64,000 nt of DNA from Clarkia xantiana subsp. parviflora (GCA_036873135.1 JAPTYO010000005.1:10332166-10396165); one strand, 5' to 3'; counted from the stretch's first letter, positions 12,495 to 22,922 are shown. The notes: generated by a model not told the origin, from the letters alone. Translations and numbers: made by a program.

Positions 12495-13947
12495 GTAAAT
12501 ATTTATTTTGATTTTCACATTTGCCTGAAATGACTTCTTTGGATAATTCGTAATATAGTCGATATTCTTGTGATCAGTATAATATGTATTTTCTTTTATG
12601 GTGCAAACTCTGTGTTAAGCTCATCTTTGTATGATAATAATTATAAGAATCTATTGAAATAATAGGCAGACACGAAAGCTTAAAAATGCAGGATCCCCGT
12701 GTTCTTGAGCTTTCATAGTGAATTTTTTTCATCTAAATGATAAAATAGACCACCTTTCCCAATGTTTTGAAATATTCCTTTCATTTTTCTGAGAAAATAT
12801 TGGTTTTTAAAAACTTTATTAAGTGGTTGAAAAATCTCTGATTTTTAATAGAAAATAGAGCATATTTGGTTGAGCATTTCACCCTTTTTTAAGCCCATTT
12901 TTTTTAAAAAAATTTATACAAACTCAAAATATGTCAATGGGTTATAGTAATACTAATATTGAACCATATCACACCTAACCAATATATATGTAAATGTGAT
13001 GATGACCTTGCAAAATCTTTCACCAAGAATTAGACATTTTATATAACCATTATATATATAATTCTATGGCAATTTCTTGGTGATAAATGATAGGGATTAA
13101 GTACCTTTTCATACCACTTCTTTGCACAGAATCCACTTTTGGTACCACTTCTATTTTTTTGTATACTTTTGGTACCAATGTTTTCAACTTCGTATCCTTT
13201 TGGTACCACCGTTAACTTTCCGTCCAAATTGGCCGTTAAGTGGCATGTGCCATGCACGTGACCGCCCTAAACTTTTGAATTTGTTTCAATTTAGTCCATC
13301 TAATGCATCCCTAACTTTTAATTTGTTCAATTTAGCCCTAAAATTTCCAAATCGAACCCTTGACCCAAATTGACCTAGCCGGACCTAGCCTAGGTCTAGG
13401 TCCGACCCTGGGTCGGGTTCGCCCGGGTCAGGCGACCCCGACCCAGGGTCGGACCTAGCCCTAGGCTAGGTCCGGCTGGGTCAATTGGACCTAGCCCCAA
13501 TTGACCCAATTGGGGCTAGGTCCAATTGACCCAGCCGGACCTAGCCTAGGGCTAGGTCCGACCCTGGGTCGGGTTCGTCCGACCCAGGCGAACCCGACCC
13601 AGGGTCGGACCTAGACCTAGGCTAGGTTCGGCTAGGTCAATTTGGGTCAAGGGTTCGATTTGGAAATTTTAGGGCTAAATTGAACAAATTAAAAGTTAGG
13701 GATGCATTAGATGGACTAAATTGAAACAAATTCAAAAGTTTAGGGCGGTCACGTGCATGGCACATGCCACTTAACGGCCAATTTGGACGGAAAGTTAACG
13801 GTGGTACCAAAAGGATACAAAGTTGAAAACATTGGTACCAAAAGTATACAAAAAAATAGAAGTGGTACCAAAAGTGGATTCTGTGCAAAGAAGTGGTATG
13901 AAAAGGTACTTAATCCCTAAATGATAAGTTATACATATTTTTGCAAG
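12495..13947 (+). other. MYB intron 1
   Basis: The first 600 bp are AT-rich without visible features. The rest is mostly the foldback element 13093-13917. Its right end is only 30 bp from the exon 2 acceptor (TTTTTGCAAG), so the normal branch-point and pyrimidine-tract zone was displaced or replaced by the insertion. Confidence 0.6.
13093..13917. mobile_element. 825-bp foldback MULE-like element
   Basis: The element is one inverted repeat: GGGATTAAGTACCTTTTCAT at the left and its complement at the right, with arms of about 410 bp meeting near 13504 at CCAATTGACCCAATTGG. It is flanked by a perfect 9-bp duplication, TAAATGATA (13084-13092 and 13918-13926), which is MULE-like. The arms go from AT-rich outside to very GC-rich inside (repeats of GACCTAGCC and GACCCAGGGTCGG). 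Matching 83-aa ORFs on both strands (13122-13373 and 13637-13888) are mirror images of the arms and not genes. Confidence 0.88.
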
Positions 13948-14137
13948 AATTTTGTACGACCTGGTGATCACGCATGGTGACAAAAACTGGACATTTATTG
14001 CCGGACATCTGAAAGGGAGAGATGGGAAGCAATGTAGGGAGAGATGGACCCACCATCTCAATCCTAATGTCAAGGTTCTTCTATCATTTTATTAGTTTCA
14101 TTTTATCTTATTCTTAACGCTAGGGGCTATGGAATGC

Positions 14138-14141
<4 letters not shown>

Positions 14142-14171
<30 letters not shown>
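14142..14171. repeat. (TA)n microsatellite in MYB intron 2
   Basis: About 15 TA units in the 176-bp intron between MYB exons 2 and 3. Confidence 0.95.
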
Positions 14172-14174
<3 letters not shown>

Positions 14175-14553
14175 TTGGTTCGGGAAATTATTGGTATTTT
14201 TGTTTTGTTATTTTGATTTAAAAAATTAGAAAATTTATGGTTGTTTTCAGAAATCAGAGTGGAGTGTGGATGAAGATGAGATTATTTTTTATTCTCATAA
14301 GAAAGTGGGGAGCAAATGGGTTGAAATCGCAAAGAAAATACTTGGAAGGACTGACAGTGCTGTAAAGAACCGTTGGAATGCAACCTTAAGGAAATATAAC
14401 AACTCAAGTTCTTTATTCAAGTCATATAGCTCTTCAAGCAGGTTGATTGCTGAAAGGAGGAGCCCCAAACCCCTATGGGATTACATCGCATCCCTTCATG
14501 AAACTTCAGAATTGAAGTATGAAATTAGTGACGTCGGTGATGTTGATGCTTAA

Positions 14554-15127
14554 GATGGAGTGGATTCCTTCTATAATTTATGATGCAAAAGACTGATAAT
14601 ATAAGTTCTTGATGAATCGAGTATTCATTCAAAAACATATAAACTATGGATATTTTTATTTTTATTATTATTTGCGTGTAACTGTTAAAAAGCATCTATA
14701 ACTTTGATATATATAGACTTTATTGGTAACTATAATTGGTTGAACCAGCTAATACATTGAGTTGTGTTCAACAAGGGTAAACAGAGTTAAGCTCTATATA
14801 TCAATGAGACAACAATGATTAAATTGTTTATGTTTATATGATAGTACTCATTCACATGCACATTTCACATGATTCTAATTAGATGAAAACATAGTTTATA
14901 ATATCATTAACTTGTATTTTGCGCAGAAATTTGTTTTTTAATTAATAATTTATATAGGGATATAATATTTGATTAAATAAGGGCCAAATACCATATAGCT
15001 AGTAGAACTTTTCACTGAAGAGTAAATAGCTAGTTATACTTTTTTTCGGAGAAAATATCTAGCTGAACTTTAGAAAAACAAGCAATTAGTTAGCTCCATA
15101 AAATTTGAGGCTAAAACTAACGGCTGC
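14554..15127. other. MYB 3' flank, no gene seen
   Basis: AT-rich 3' flank of the MYB gene with no supportable ORF; probable 3' UTR sequence in the first 200 bp (AATATAAG and AATTTATG-type signals). Confidence 0.5.
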
Positions 15128-15128
15128 T

Positions 15129-15162
15129 CACGTGATATTCCTCGTCTCTTCTTCTATAAATA
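15129..15162 (+). promoter_or_regulatory. G-box and TATA box
   Basis: CACGTG at 15129-15134 and TATAAATA at 15155-15162 lie 66-100 bp before the ATG at 15228. This is a typical plant core promoter spacing and suggests that the small ORF downstream is transcribed. G-boxes are bound by bZIP and bHLH factors; any regulation here is inference. Confidence 0.5.
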
Positions 15163-15227
15163 ATCCAAGCACACATAGACAGAAAAACCATACAAATAGA
15201 GGAACAATCGGCAAAAAAGAGGAAAAC

Positions 15228-15359
15228 ATGTCGTCTTCTTCATCTCTTGCTCTACAATCTCGCAACAATACAGTGAAGCACTACAAGCGTGGGCTTTTTT
15301 CGGTGGTAATTCAACGCACACTTGAATATTTTTGCAAGAAGGTTTCATGGGTGCCCTAA
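15228..15359 (+). CDS. Small ORF of unknown function (43 aa)
   Basis: The ATG at 15228 (AAAACATGTC context) opens a 43-residue frame with a Ser-rich start, a basic middle (NTVKHYKRG) and a hydrophobic/Cys tail (EYFCKKVSWVP). I do not recognise the family. A G-box and TATA box sit at normal distances upstream. No clear splice donor follows in frame, so it is either a small protein or the broken first exon of something larger. It is the only short ORF in this region with promoter-like support. Confidence 0.35.
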   Translation: MSSSSSLALQSRNNTVKHYKRGLFSVVIQRTLEYFCKKVSWVP

Positions 15360-16570
15360 TTTCGATAAGGTATAGTAATCATTTTTTTTTCTAGCCAAGT
15401 ATAGTAATCGAAATTTATTAATTGATTATTGGAGGGTCTAATTGTGTGTTTGGATTTCCGTTGTTTCGCATTGATCTTGATCTGGAGATGTCTTCCCATG
15501 AGCGAAGAGACGTGCCGAAATTCTGCCAAATTCAAGTCTAAATTCAAGAATATTTGTACATGTATAGGAGGATGGAGTTGCTTTATTTGATCATGATGTT
15601 GTGTTTTTTTGTTGTATCAATTATCATGTTCACCTACTACATTTGGGTTTTTTGATGAATGGTTGTCCAATTGTAGCTTTTTTTGTGCATCATGTATTTT
15701 TTAGTTGCAATTTGAAGAATTCTTATATTAATCTAATGTTGTTTATGATTGGATATAATTATAATGTTAGTAATGAAATCTGTTTTTATGTTGTGTTATT
15801 AAACTTCATTTTTTTTTGCAAAACTTCATTTGAATATACTGAATGTAGCTCTATTAGCATTTCAGAAACATTAAAGAAGCATTTCAGCAGCATTGAAGAA
15901 GCATTTCTGAAGCACTGCAAAATTGCTGCACTTGAGCAATTTTGATTTGCATAATTTCTGCATTTCTGCAATGCATAATTGCAGCAATTATGCACTGCAG
16001 TGCTACAGATATGCAGCAATTCTGTAGCACTGCAGTGCAAATCTACATAATTGCGATGCAATTTTTTTTTTCTTTCCAATTTCTCCCTTCAAATCAATAT
16101 TAATATCACCAACACTAGATCAATACTAACATTACCATATAACAACATTACTACTTCAAAAGAGATGATCCATTCATGTCTTATATAAGATTTTAAAATA
16201 CATCTTCAAAATAACATGTTTTGAACATAATCTTTATCCAACACTATTAACTTAAAACTAAATAGATCTTCATGTCCAATCCACTAATTGACCATCAAAA
16301 TTAGAGAACACTTTTGAATGACTTTCACTTCTCTTTTAACCTTGCATATTAGAACCCTACACATCCAACAAAATTAATAATAATAAAAAAAAAACAGACT
16401 GGTTAAGTTACTTAAAAATCGAGTATTCTCACATTATCAAATTGATATTCTTAGACTAAGCTCATAAGAGAAAGTTCGAAACATTGGGTCATATCTAGCA
16501 GCCATATCAACTAGAGCTTGTTTGCAAGAAGTACTTTCCTATTTGTATGAATAGTAAGCTGAAACCCCAT
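15360..16570. other. Non-coding region with a TGCA-rich block
   Basis: No gene could be supported. The block at 15840-16065 is unusually dense in short words built on TGCA/GCAATT (GCAGCATTGAAGAAGC, TTCTGCATTTCTGCAATGCA, AGCACTGCAGTGC), many of them palindromic. The rest is AT-rich with no recognisable elements. Confidence 0.55.
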
Positions 16571-17335
16571 TTAAATACAAATGAAAAGAAAATATGTCAA
16601 GGGCAATATGAAATCAAACCTGTTTATTGAAGAATATAGAATTATACACTCTATCTGGGTCCACCATTGCTTATGTAACAACTCCGCTTTCAGACCTGGC
16701 CTGGTTTGTGCATTAGTTATCAATGCCTTGGGTGGCCCTTGGCGGTGGAGTTGTAGCACAAACTAGCTTATTGGAGCTTCAGAGGTTGTAGCTTGAGCTA
16801 GACCATGGCTATTTGCAGCTTAAGATGGCCCATACAAAACACCTAAGTGTTAGTTTTACATACATATCTTATCAAACACAATGGTGAATATATAATCAAT
16901 AGAATGATGAATACATGAGATGATGAAACTTTTCTTGTTGGGAAACAATTCCTATTGTAGCCCACTTGTTTGCACACAGAGCATGTCATTCTAGGTGCTC
17001 TTCTCACCTTATTGGGGGTTGGATCAAACACATCCCTCTTTCTCTTTGTTTTTGGCTTCCCTAGTTGTCTTCTTCTAACTGGAGGAGAAATTGGAAGCGT
17101 TGAAGATGACACCTAGTCTTCTTGGCTAGGAATGGGATAAATAACCCTTTTATATGCTCTCATGAAAGTTGCTACTGAATAACACTCATCACTGAAATCC
17201 TCAGGTACCTTTTAACCTTATAAATTGCAGAAATTGCATCCACACGGGGTAAACTAGTGAGTTGCCACGCACCACAAGTGCAATGTCCGTCGAAGGTGTT
17301 TGTGATGAATGTCCTAATTAAGTAGTTGAACCTGA
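16571..17335 (-). pseudogene. Decayed MULE transposase C-terminus
   Basis: Read on the minus strand: a SWIM finger remnant (GHCTCGAWQLTSLPRVDAI, about 17300-17220) in which the second Cys and His positions read Arg and Asp, then a frameshift, then YKRVIYPIPSQED followed by a stop where Trp is expected, then SPPVRRRQLGKPKTKRKRD and a broken zinc knuckle (CSVCKQVGYN, then a stop, then NCF). A Gln/Pro-rich tail remnant (LQLHRQGPPKALITNAQTRP) reaches 16571. The order is that of a MULE transposase C-terminus. It is a different subfamily from the intact copy at 526-5718. The upstream part is missing, cut at about 17400 by a CACTA-like end. Confidence 0.75.
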
Positions 17336-17400
17336 AATGTGTTGTTCCATGAATATATTTTCATGCACTAGCGTACGTTCTTCTTGGACTCGTTGATCTT

Positions 17401-17690
17401 CACTATAAGAAAAGTGGTGTTTACCTGCCGTAGAGTTGCTGACCGACCCGTCGGTCGGGAATGTATTGACGTTTTCCCACAAGATTACGTCCGATTTGAG
17501 CAAAAAAAGTGCTATTGGCCTTTGATTGGCAGATATTTCTGACCTATTCTCACTGTATGCAAGCGATTGGTACGAAATGAAAAGTACCCACCGGAACCTG
17601 ACGCCCAATTTTCGGTCGGACAATCCCTTACGCTTCGCTTACCGACTATAATACGAAATGAATTTCCTACTGATTTGATGGCACATCATA
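17401..17690 (+). mobile_element. CACTA-like terminal fragment
   Basis: CACTATAAGAAAAGTGGTG begins exactly where the MULE remnant stops, and GC-rich subterminal words follow (CCGACCCGTCGGTCGGGA, TTTTCGGTCGGACAA). Both traits fit the ends of plant CACTA elements. No matching right end or transposase was seen, so this is a fragment. The TIR call rests on one end only. Confidence 0.4.
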
Positions 17691-17904
17691 TCCTTCGATG
17701 TTCCTCGTTTCTGTTAAATTGTCTTGCAGACACATCTCGTTCTTTTGTCAACATAGTACAAGCAAGAGAAAGTTAAATACTTTTGTTTATCAAAGTCTCG
17801 GCATAACCCAAGTCTTAGCAACAAGCTAAACCAATTACCCGCCGCTACCTCCTTGCACAACAGCTTCAACGCATAAGTTTCGGGCAATCTTGTTCAGAGG
17901 CCAA

Positions 17905-18401
17905 ATGGGTTTCCTGTTCCCACTGTTCATCACGTTAATTTTAGATGACGGCAACAGTCAATTGGTAAGTTTCTCCTGAAGTTGTAATACACTAATCGAT
18001 TTTGGGAACGACGTCGGGGTTACACTGTCATAAATATATGTCAACACTTTTTATTTTAGGTATTCCGACGAGAAATATTCCGGATAGTGAGGCAGGGCCG
18101 ATACAAACTGCACTTGTCGCATGGGGTGTGAGATTTTCCTGATGGTTGTATTTGGGATGTGAAGTTGGAACAGAAAAGAGACTCTCACAATGTGATCACC
18201 TGTTGCAGCTTCACCTGCGGTTGTGAAAAATTCGCACATGATGTCTGCCTAATGGATGGAGATACAATCGTCTTCAAACTGGTCGAAGAAGATTTGATGT
18301 CTATTCAAGTCTTTAATCAACACGGTCTTCCGAAAGAAGCACATGTACTTGCGGAAAATAGTTCATCTGGTGAGGAGGAAGAAGTTTCATCTGATGACTG
18401 A
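17905..18401 (+). pseudogene. B3-domain protein (REM-like), one in-frame stop
   Basis: Two exons, 17905-17964 and 18060-18401, with GT-AG junctions, form one frame of 133 codons before the final stop, interrupted by TGA at 18129-18131. Residues 1-20 (MGFLFPLFITLILDDGNSQL) match the first B3 strand. After the splice come RYKLHLSHGV, the stop, DFPDGCIWDVKLE, CEKFAHDVCLMDGDTIVFKL and a last strand, MSIQVFNQHG. This is B3 order (W-x-V-x-L, F...GD-x-xVF-x-L). A short acidic tail (GEEEEVSSDD) ends it. B3 proteins bind DNA; REM types act mainly in reproductive development. The fragment lacks a second B3 domain, and the single TGA suggests recent decay. Confidence 0.6.
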
Positions 18402-18689
18402 AGTCGTTTAGGTGACGTGATTGGTGGACACAACTGCGGTCTTCAATGCAACATCACAGTAACCAGTAGCAAGTCAAGCTGTGTAAGTTCAATCTGTAAT
18501 CTCATCCCGCGTATCATTAAAAGATTAGGAGTAATGGTTTATTCAGCTGTGTTTGTATAAGTATTGACAGTTTTGTTCGAATGTGCAGACTATTCCAAAG
18601 AGGTTTGTTGTTTATGTTTCGTCCAAACCCGCTTGTTCGCTGTGTTCGGTCCTTCAACTTGCGCTCCTGAATTCACGCTCGTAGTCCGA

Positions 18690-18935
18690 ACCTGCACACA
18701 AGGGCAATAACCAGCACGGAGGGGGGGGGGGGGGTGGTGCCGGTTGAGCCCTCTCCGATGCTTTAATGAGTATTCTAGAGAGAGAAACCTAGAGAGAAGT
18801 CAGAGCTCTAAAGCCAATCTCAAGTGAATGTAAATGAAAATGGATGGCCTAAGCTCCCTATTTATAGGCAACCTTAGAACCGATCCCGGTTTTTGTGCGG
18901 TTTGACACCGGTTTAAAGGAAAATGTGAACCGTCG
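18690..18935 (-). repeat. LTR-like segment (TATA and R/U5 region)
   Basis: It shares with 22385-22665 an ordered set of blocks: AGCACGGAGG plus a poly-G run, GAGCCCTCTC, TCTAGAGAGAGAAA, GAGAGAAGTCAGAGCTC, and CTATTTATAGGC, which reads as a TATA box (TATAAATAG) on the minus strand. The sequences outside these blocks do not align. Confidence 0.6.
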
Positions 18936-20184
18936 TCTGGTTTGATTGAAGTTGGCTATTAGAAAACTCTAACTTGGACACAATGCTTAGCTTGTATTGT
19001 TAAAGTAGATTTTTGTGCATAGGTTACTACTTGGCATAATTCCCATGTAGTAATCATAGTGTAGCATGTACCTACGAACAGAGTTGCTCTTTGTCAGATA
19101 ATTGCAATGTTTATAAGTTTGCAAAAATATGGAGTCATGAAATTTTCTTTTTTGTAATGCATATAATAAATAAATTAAAGGAATCTGATACGAGGATTCC
19201 TTGTTTGTGTAGGAAACTTCCCTGAGCGCGGACGCGATAGGTGCGGATCATGATAGGTGCGGATCATGACGGGTGCGTATATGTTGGGAGCGTAGCTTTT
19301 CCAAGTATCACCCTCTATATGTGGTTGTGAATATGTATGTATGAACAGCGACTATGCATCATTGTATGCGTCCTCTAGTTGATATGCGTTGATGCCTCCT
19401 TAGCATGATGTACATGCCTATATATGATCATTGCTTGGTGTTTCCTTCTTAGAAGAAAGGTACCGCGTGTTCTTGTAATTATTTTTTTCTTCACTTCGGT
19501 GGAATGCTGAGCACTTGTCAGCTTGGTGCCCCCCCAAGTCGCTTGGCAGTCGTACCGCTGTTTCCTGATGGTTTTTATTGCTTCATCTTCTGACAGTGCA
19601 TGATCTGCCCTTGGGTTTTCATCAATGACGGGGATTCCACTATTGTTTGTCTTGACAAAGGTAAACTTGCTGGATGTTGAAAATAATTTTCTAACTCTTT
19701 TCTCGTGATGGGTTTGGCACAGGTGTGCGTATAACATATGAGCGTATCCTGAATTCCTTTCTTCCACAATGTTGATGACGTTGTCACTTGGGTAATGCCC
19801 ACGCCTTATTTATTATTGCAACACGATTTTTAGTCTTGTGCGTATAGAATGCTTGAGGCTCCGTTGCATGAGGGATGTTGTATGACCTAAGCCGTTTGTT
19901 GTCCATAGTGCAATAGCTTGTGTTGTTGACGCAATTAATATGTGCGTAGTTGTTACTTGGCGTTATTCCAAGGTAGTATGCGTCATATAATAATGTACCT
20001 ACGAAAGTAAATTTAACATTCATTAGATATTTGGAGTTCGTACAACGGATTACAAGAAGGCGTCTACTGATCACTTCTTTTGAAAAGTACTAAGGCTAAT
20101 AAGCATAAGTTGTACTTAATGTAAAAAGACTAAAGTAGATATGCAAAAAAGGAGATAAAGAGATTGCTGATGTGTTTGACGTCT
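18936..20184 (-). other. Non-coding 3' part of the gag element
   Basis: Minus-strand ORFs of 75-130 aa at 19375-20074 overlap in different frames and show no known domain. A degenerate repeat pair is visible at 18990-19085 and 19905-20015 (ACTTGG...TTCC...GTAGTA...ATGTACCTACGAA). A short GGTGCGGATCATGA duplication sits at 19230-19270. The pair may mark internal duplication during decay. Confidence 0.4.
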
Positions 20185-22113
20185 TCATAGGTGATTTGTT
20201 GGCAAGTTAACTCTGCCACGTGCCACATAGTTCCTCAGTGCATCTAGCATGTTGAGCTCTTCAATCTCCACCTTTGGGGATGAACAAATGTTGATGTCAT
20301 GCCCCCCAGTTTTACGTTGCTTGCGTCGTTCTTCAGCATTCTTGCCAAGGAAGGCAGTCGTTGGCTCAAGTGGGCGGTGAAGTTTGTTTTCCGGGAGTTT
20401 GAAATTTGTTTCTTCCACCTTCATGCTCCAAGGATTGTATAAGTCGTCATAATTGGTTCCATAAGTGACGTTGTTTTTTCCGGCGTTTGGCGATAGGTGG
20501 ATTACCACTCGCCTTTTTTTTCCCTTGCCTTTTTCTGAAGACTTCACATGAGACTTCTTTTGATGCTTATTGCCTTGGTCGATATACTTCTTCATTTCTC
20601 CTTTTAAGATGAAGCTGTTTACGTGGAATCTTAAGCTGACACAACTGTCCGTCTCATGGCCATACACTTCGTGATTTTCACACCATTTGCTTTCATCTTT
20701 TCCCAATGGACCCTTGCGGAATTTAGAGGGCTTTTTCCACAGCTTGGTCTCTTTCATTTCTTTCAGGATGACAGACAGCGGTGTGTTCAATGGAACACAT
20801 ATGGCGAGATTGGTCTCTTTGAGCCTTTGGGCGTCTGACTGGAACGACCTCTTTTGTTGCGGTTGTCTCTTTTCCCAGGAAACGTCTTTTTCAATTATTG
20901 CCTTCAAGGTTCTTGTTGTCAGTCCCGTGATTGGGACGTCATCGTCACTAACAGGTTTTTCCCGTCCCTCCTTGTGACAGATGTCAGCATCGTCTTGGCT
21001 TGTCCTTGTGGAAGGACCTTCCTTGTGTATTTTTGATGACTCTGCTTGAGTCTTCTTTGGGGGGCTGTCGCTTTGATTGACGAATTGCTTCAATTCGCCC
21101 TTGAGGACGAAGTTGTTAATGCGGGAACGTAGGCTGACACAGTTGTCCGTTTCGTGGCCGAAGACCTCGTGGTTTTCACACCACTTGTCTTTGTCTTTCC
21201 CCAGCGGACCTTTTCTGAAATTTTTCGGCACTTTCCACATGTTCGCATCCTTCATTTCCTTCAATATTACGGATAACGGTGCATTCAATGGAATGCAGTC
21301 AGCGAGGTTTAATTCTCTTGGTTTCTGGAAATCTCCTTGACAAGGCCTTTTCTGCTGAGGCTGCCAATTTCTTCCTTGCTGACCGCTTGAGGCCGGTTTT
21401 GCTTGATTCTACTTTGGAGGTTGTTTCCATGCCTCTTTTTGGTGTTGTGCTATCACGTACGGGTTGCATGGGCGTGCAACTCCTTGCCTTGGTTGTTGGT
21501 ACTGGAAGGTACCTTCCGTGCATTGCCCCTCTATTCTTTGGTGCAGTGTGTCTTGATGACTTGTGACTCGAGACTTTGTTCCTGTCGCCTCGAATTGTCC
21601 GTTGATTGGAGGCAGAGGTGGTGATGGCAGGGCGTATCCTTGGTTCGTTAACATCTTTCGGGATGCAAGCAATTCTTCGAGTGCGGTCATCATGGTAGGA
21701 GTGACAGGTGGTGGCGGGTTGACACCTTTGTATTGGAGGACTCCTTGGTCGCATTGTGCGAAGGATGCATTTCTTATTGGCGTGAAGAAAGCATTGGATG
21801 TGGCAACAGGGATGTGAAAGGATCCAAGTTGTCTTCTTATCGGCTTCTGCGTGGTTATGGGCAAGGCGTCGTGGTATGCAACGTGCTCCTTGTCCTTTGA
21901 TGAAAAATCAATGACATCTTCAAAGGCGGCATCCTCGGTTGGCATGGATGAAGCTACGGAAGTGGCTCTCGGTATGTGGGAAGATCCCGGCTGGCTTTCA
22001 GCTGGTTTCTGACCTCCTGCTATTTTGCTTGCCGGAGACTTCTTAGGATGTCCAGGCCTTTTCCTTGCATTTCTCGCGTTAACCTCTTCGGGAGGGTTGC
22101 GATCACTCGTCAT
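20185..22113 (-). pseudogene. Ty3-type gag polyprotein with one amber codon and duplicated knuckle
   Basis: The frame runs from the ATG at 22113 to the stop at 20185, broken only by TAG at 21411-21409. I chose 22113 because the frame further upstream (to 22341) runs through the primer binding site and LTR. The N-terminal part is Pro/Ser/Gln-rich. Two zinc knuckles of the plant gag form C-x2-H-x4-H-x4-C are present (CENHEVFGHETDNC and CENHEVYGHETDSC), each preceded by NAPLSVILKEMKD / NTPLSVILKEMKE and followed by a VLKGELKQF-type helix. The whole 70-residue unit is thus duplicated, about 160 residues apart. Gag packages element RNA. The amber codon could be a mutation or, less likely, a read-through site, since the next 400 codons remain open. 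Confidence 0.7.
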
Positions 22114-22140
22114 GTCTTTGCGGTATGATAGCTTTTTGTT

Positions 22141-22161
22141 CGAATCACGGAGACGGCGCCA
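22141..22161 (-). promoter_or_regulatory. Primer binding site (tRNA-Asp-like)
   Basis: TGGCGCCGT (minus strand, from 22161) followed by ctCCGtGATtCG matches the complement of a plant tRNA-Asp 3' end with a few changes. It starts 5 bases after the CA that would end the LTR at 22167, which is normal spacing. Confidence 0.55.
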
Positions 22162-22166
22162 AAAGT

Positions 22167-22922
22167 TGCGTCCTGGCTGAAATGGGTCGGATGGACGCGT
22201 TTGTCTGATTGGGTTGTTCGGGTTTTTTGGGCTGACACCCTTCGCCTGGAAGAGGTATTCGCCTAATGTCGGTGACGAGTGTTCGGTATAACGCTGTGTC
22301 TCAGGAAAAGTTTGTGTCTTAGGAAACGGCTGTCTGGGCACAAGTCTTAGCGTCTGGGCACATCTTACTCCTATTTCTCTTCCACACCTTAGCTGCGGAT
22401 ACTAGCACGGAGAGGGGGGGGGGTGGTGCTAGTGGAGCCCTCTCTGATGCTTAAGTCACGATTGGGCTAAAGGGAGAAAGATAACTCTAGAGAGAGAAAA
22501 TATTTCTAGAGAGAAGTCAGAGCTCAAAATGCCAAAGTTGGGCAAATGAGAGGATGTGTGAAAATGGGTGGCCAACGTCTCCTATTTATAGGCTGCCTTG
22601 GGACCGGACCCGGTTTTGAAGCGGTTTGATGACGGTTCAAAGGAAAGCGGTAACCGTCATCAATATTGGCAATGCGCGAACTCGACTTCTCTACGCGTAA
22701 CAGTAATCGGGGGGTACACGTAATACCCATAGAGCAATCCGGACCTCGTCGAATTTGGGCAATTTGGCGAGGTTCGGATTGCTGGCAACCCGGAGGTCCG
22801 GTCCGGACGCGTGTACCGCGCTTCCGGACCGTTTGGACCCTTAGGAGACGTTTTATAAACCGTAATGTGATTTTTGACGTGTTTACGAGGCCCGAAATAT
22901 AAATACGAACCCGAATTGGACA
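22167..22922 (-). repeat. 5' LTR of the gag element
   Basis: Read on the minus strand, TGTCCAATTCGG at 22922 opens and CCAGGACGCA at 22167 closes a 756-bp segment, a TG...CA pair. It holds a TATA box (TATAAATAGG near 22590) and a C-rich run after it. The inner end is well placed by the primer binding site. The outer end is judged from the TG and from the flanking Helitron-like sequence, without a matching target duplication. Confidence 0.5.

Larger units (their letters stand above)
11493..14553 (+). pseudogene. R2R3-MYB transcription factor gene, disrupted
   Basis: Three exons: 11493-12494, 13948-14074 and 14251-14553, with GT-AG junctions. Exon 1 encodes an unrelated acidic/Ser-rich N-terminus and then KGRWSPAEDR, the start of repeat R2. 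Exon 2 gives the rest of R2 (GDKNWTFIAGHLKGRDGKQC). Exon 3 gives R3 (EWSVDEDEIIFYSHKKVGSK, GRTDSAVKNRWNATLRKY) and the end. The intron places and GKQCRERW core resemble the MYB98/MYB115/MYB119 group of DNA-binding regulators. Two lesions: a 419-bp MITE in exon 1, and a frameshift between 12418 and 12449, since the N-terminal frame stops at 12449 while the R2 frame has a stop at about 12418. Removing the MITE with one TAA copy restores the upstream frame but does not cure the frameshift. The MYB repeats themselves are unbroken, so a shorter product cannot be excluded. Confidence 0.8.
18690..22922 (-). mobile_element. Gag-only LTR retrotransposon (TR-GAG-like)
   Basis: On the minus strand the order is 5' LTR (22922-22167), a tRNA-Asp-like primer binding site, gag (22113-20185), 1.2 kb of non-coding DNA, and an LTR-like block (18935-18690) about 70% similar to the middle of the 5' LTR by eye. 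No protease, RT, RNase H or integrase was found. Non-autonomous elements with LTRs plus gag are known in plants as TR-GAG. The two LTR-like segments are too divergent for a young insertion, so the left one may belong to a related older copy; the left boundary is therefore tentative. Confidence 0.55.

Noticed and set aside
13122..13888. Two near-identical 83-aa ORFs on opposite strands
   Set aside because: Mirror images produced by the inverted arms of the foldback element.
22114..22341. Upstream start of gag at 22341
   Set aside because: The extra 76 codons run through the LTR end and primer binding site; the ATG at 22113 is the natural start.
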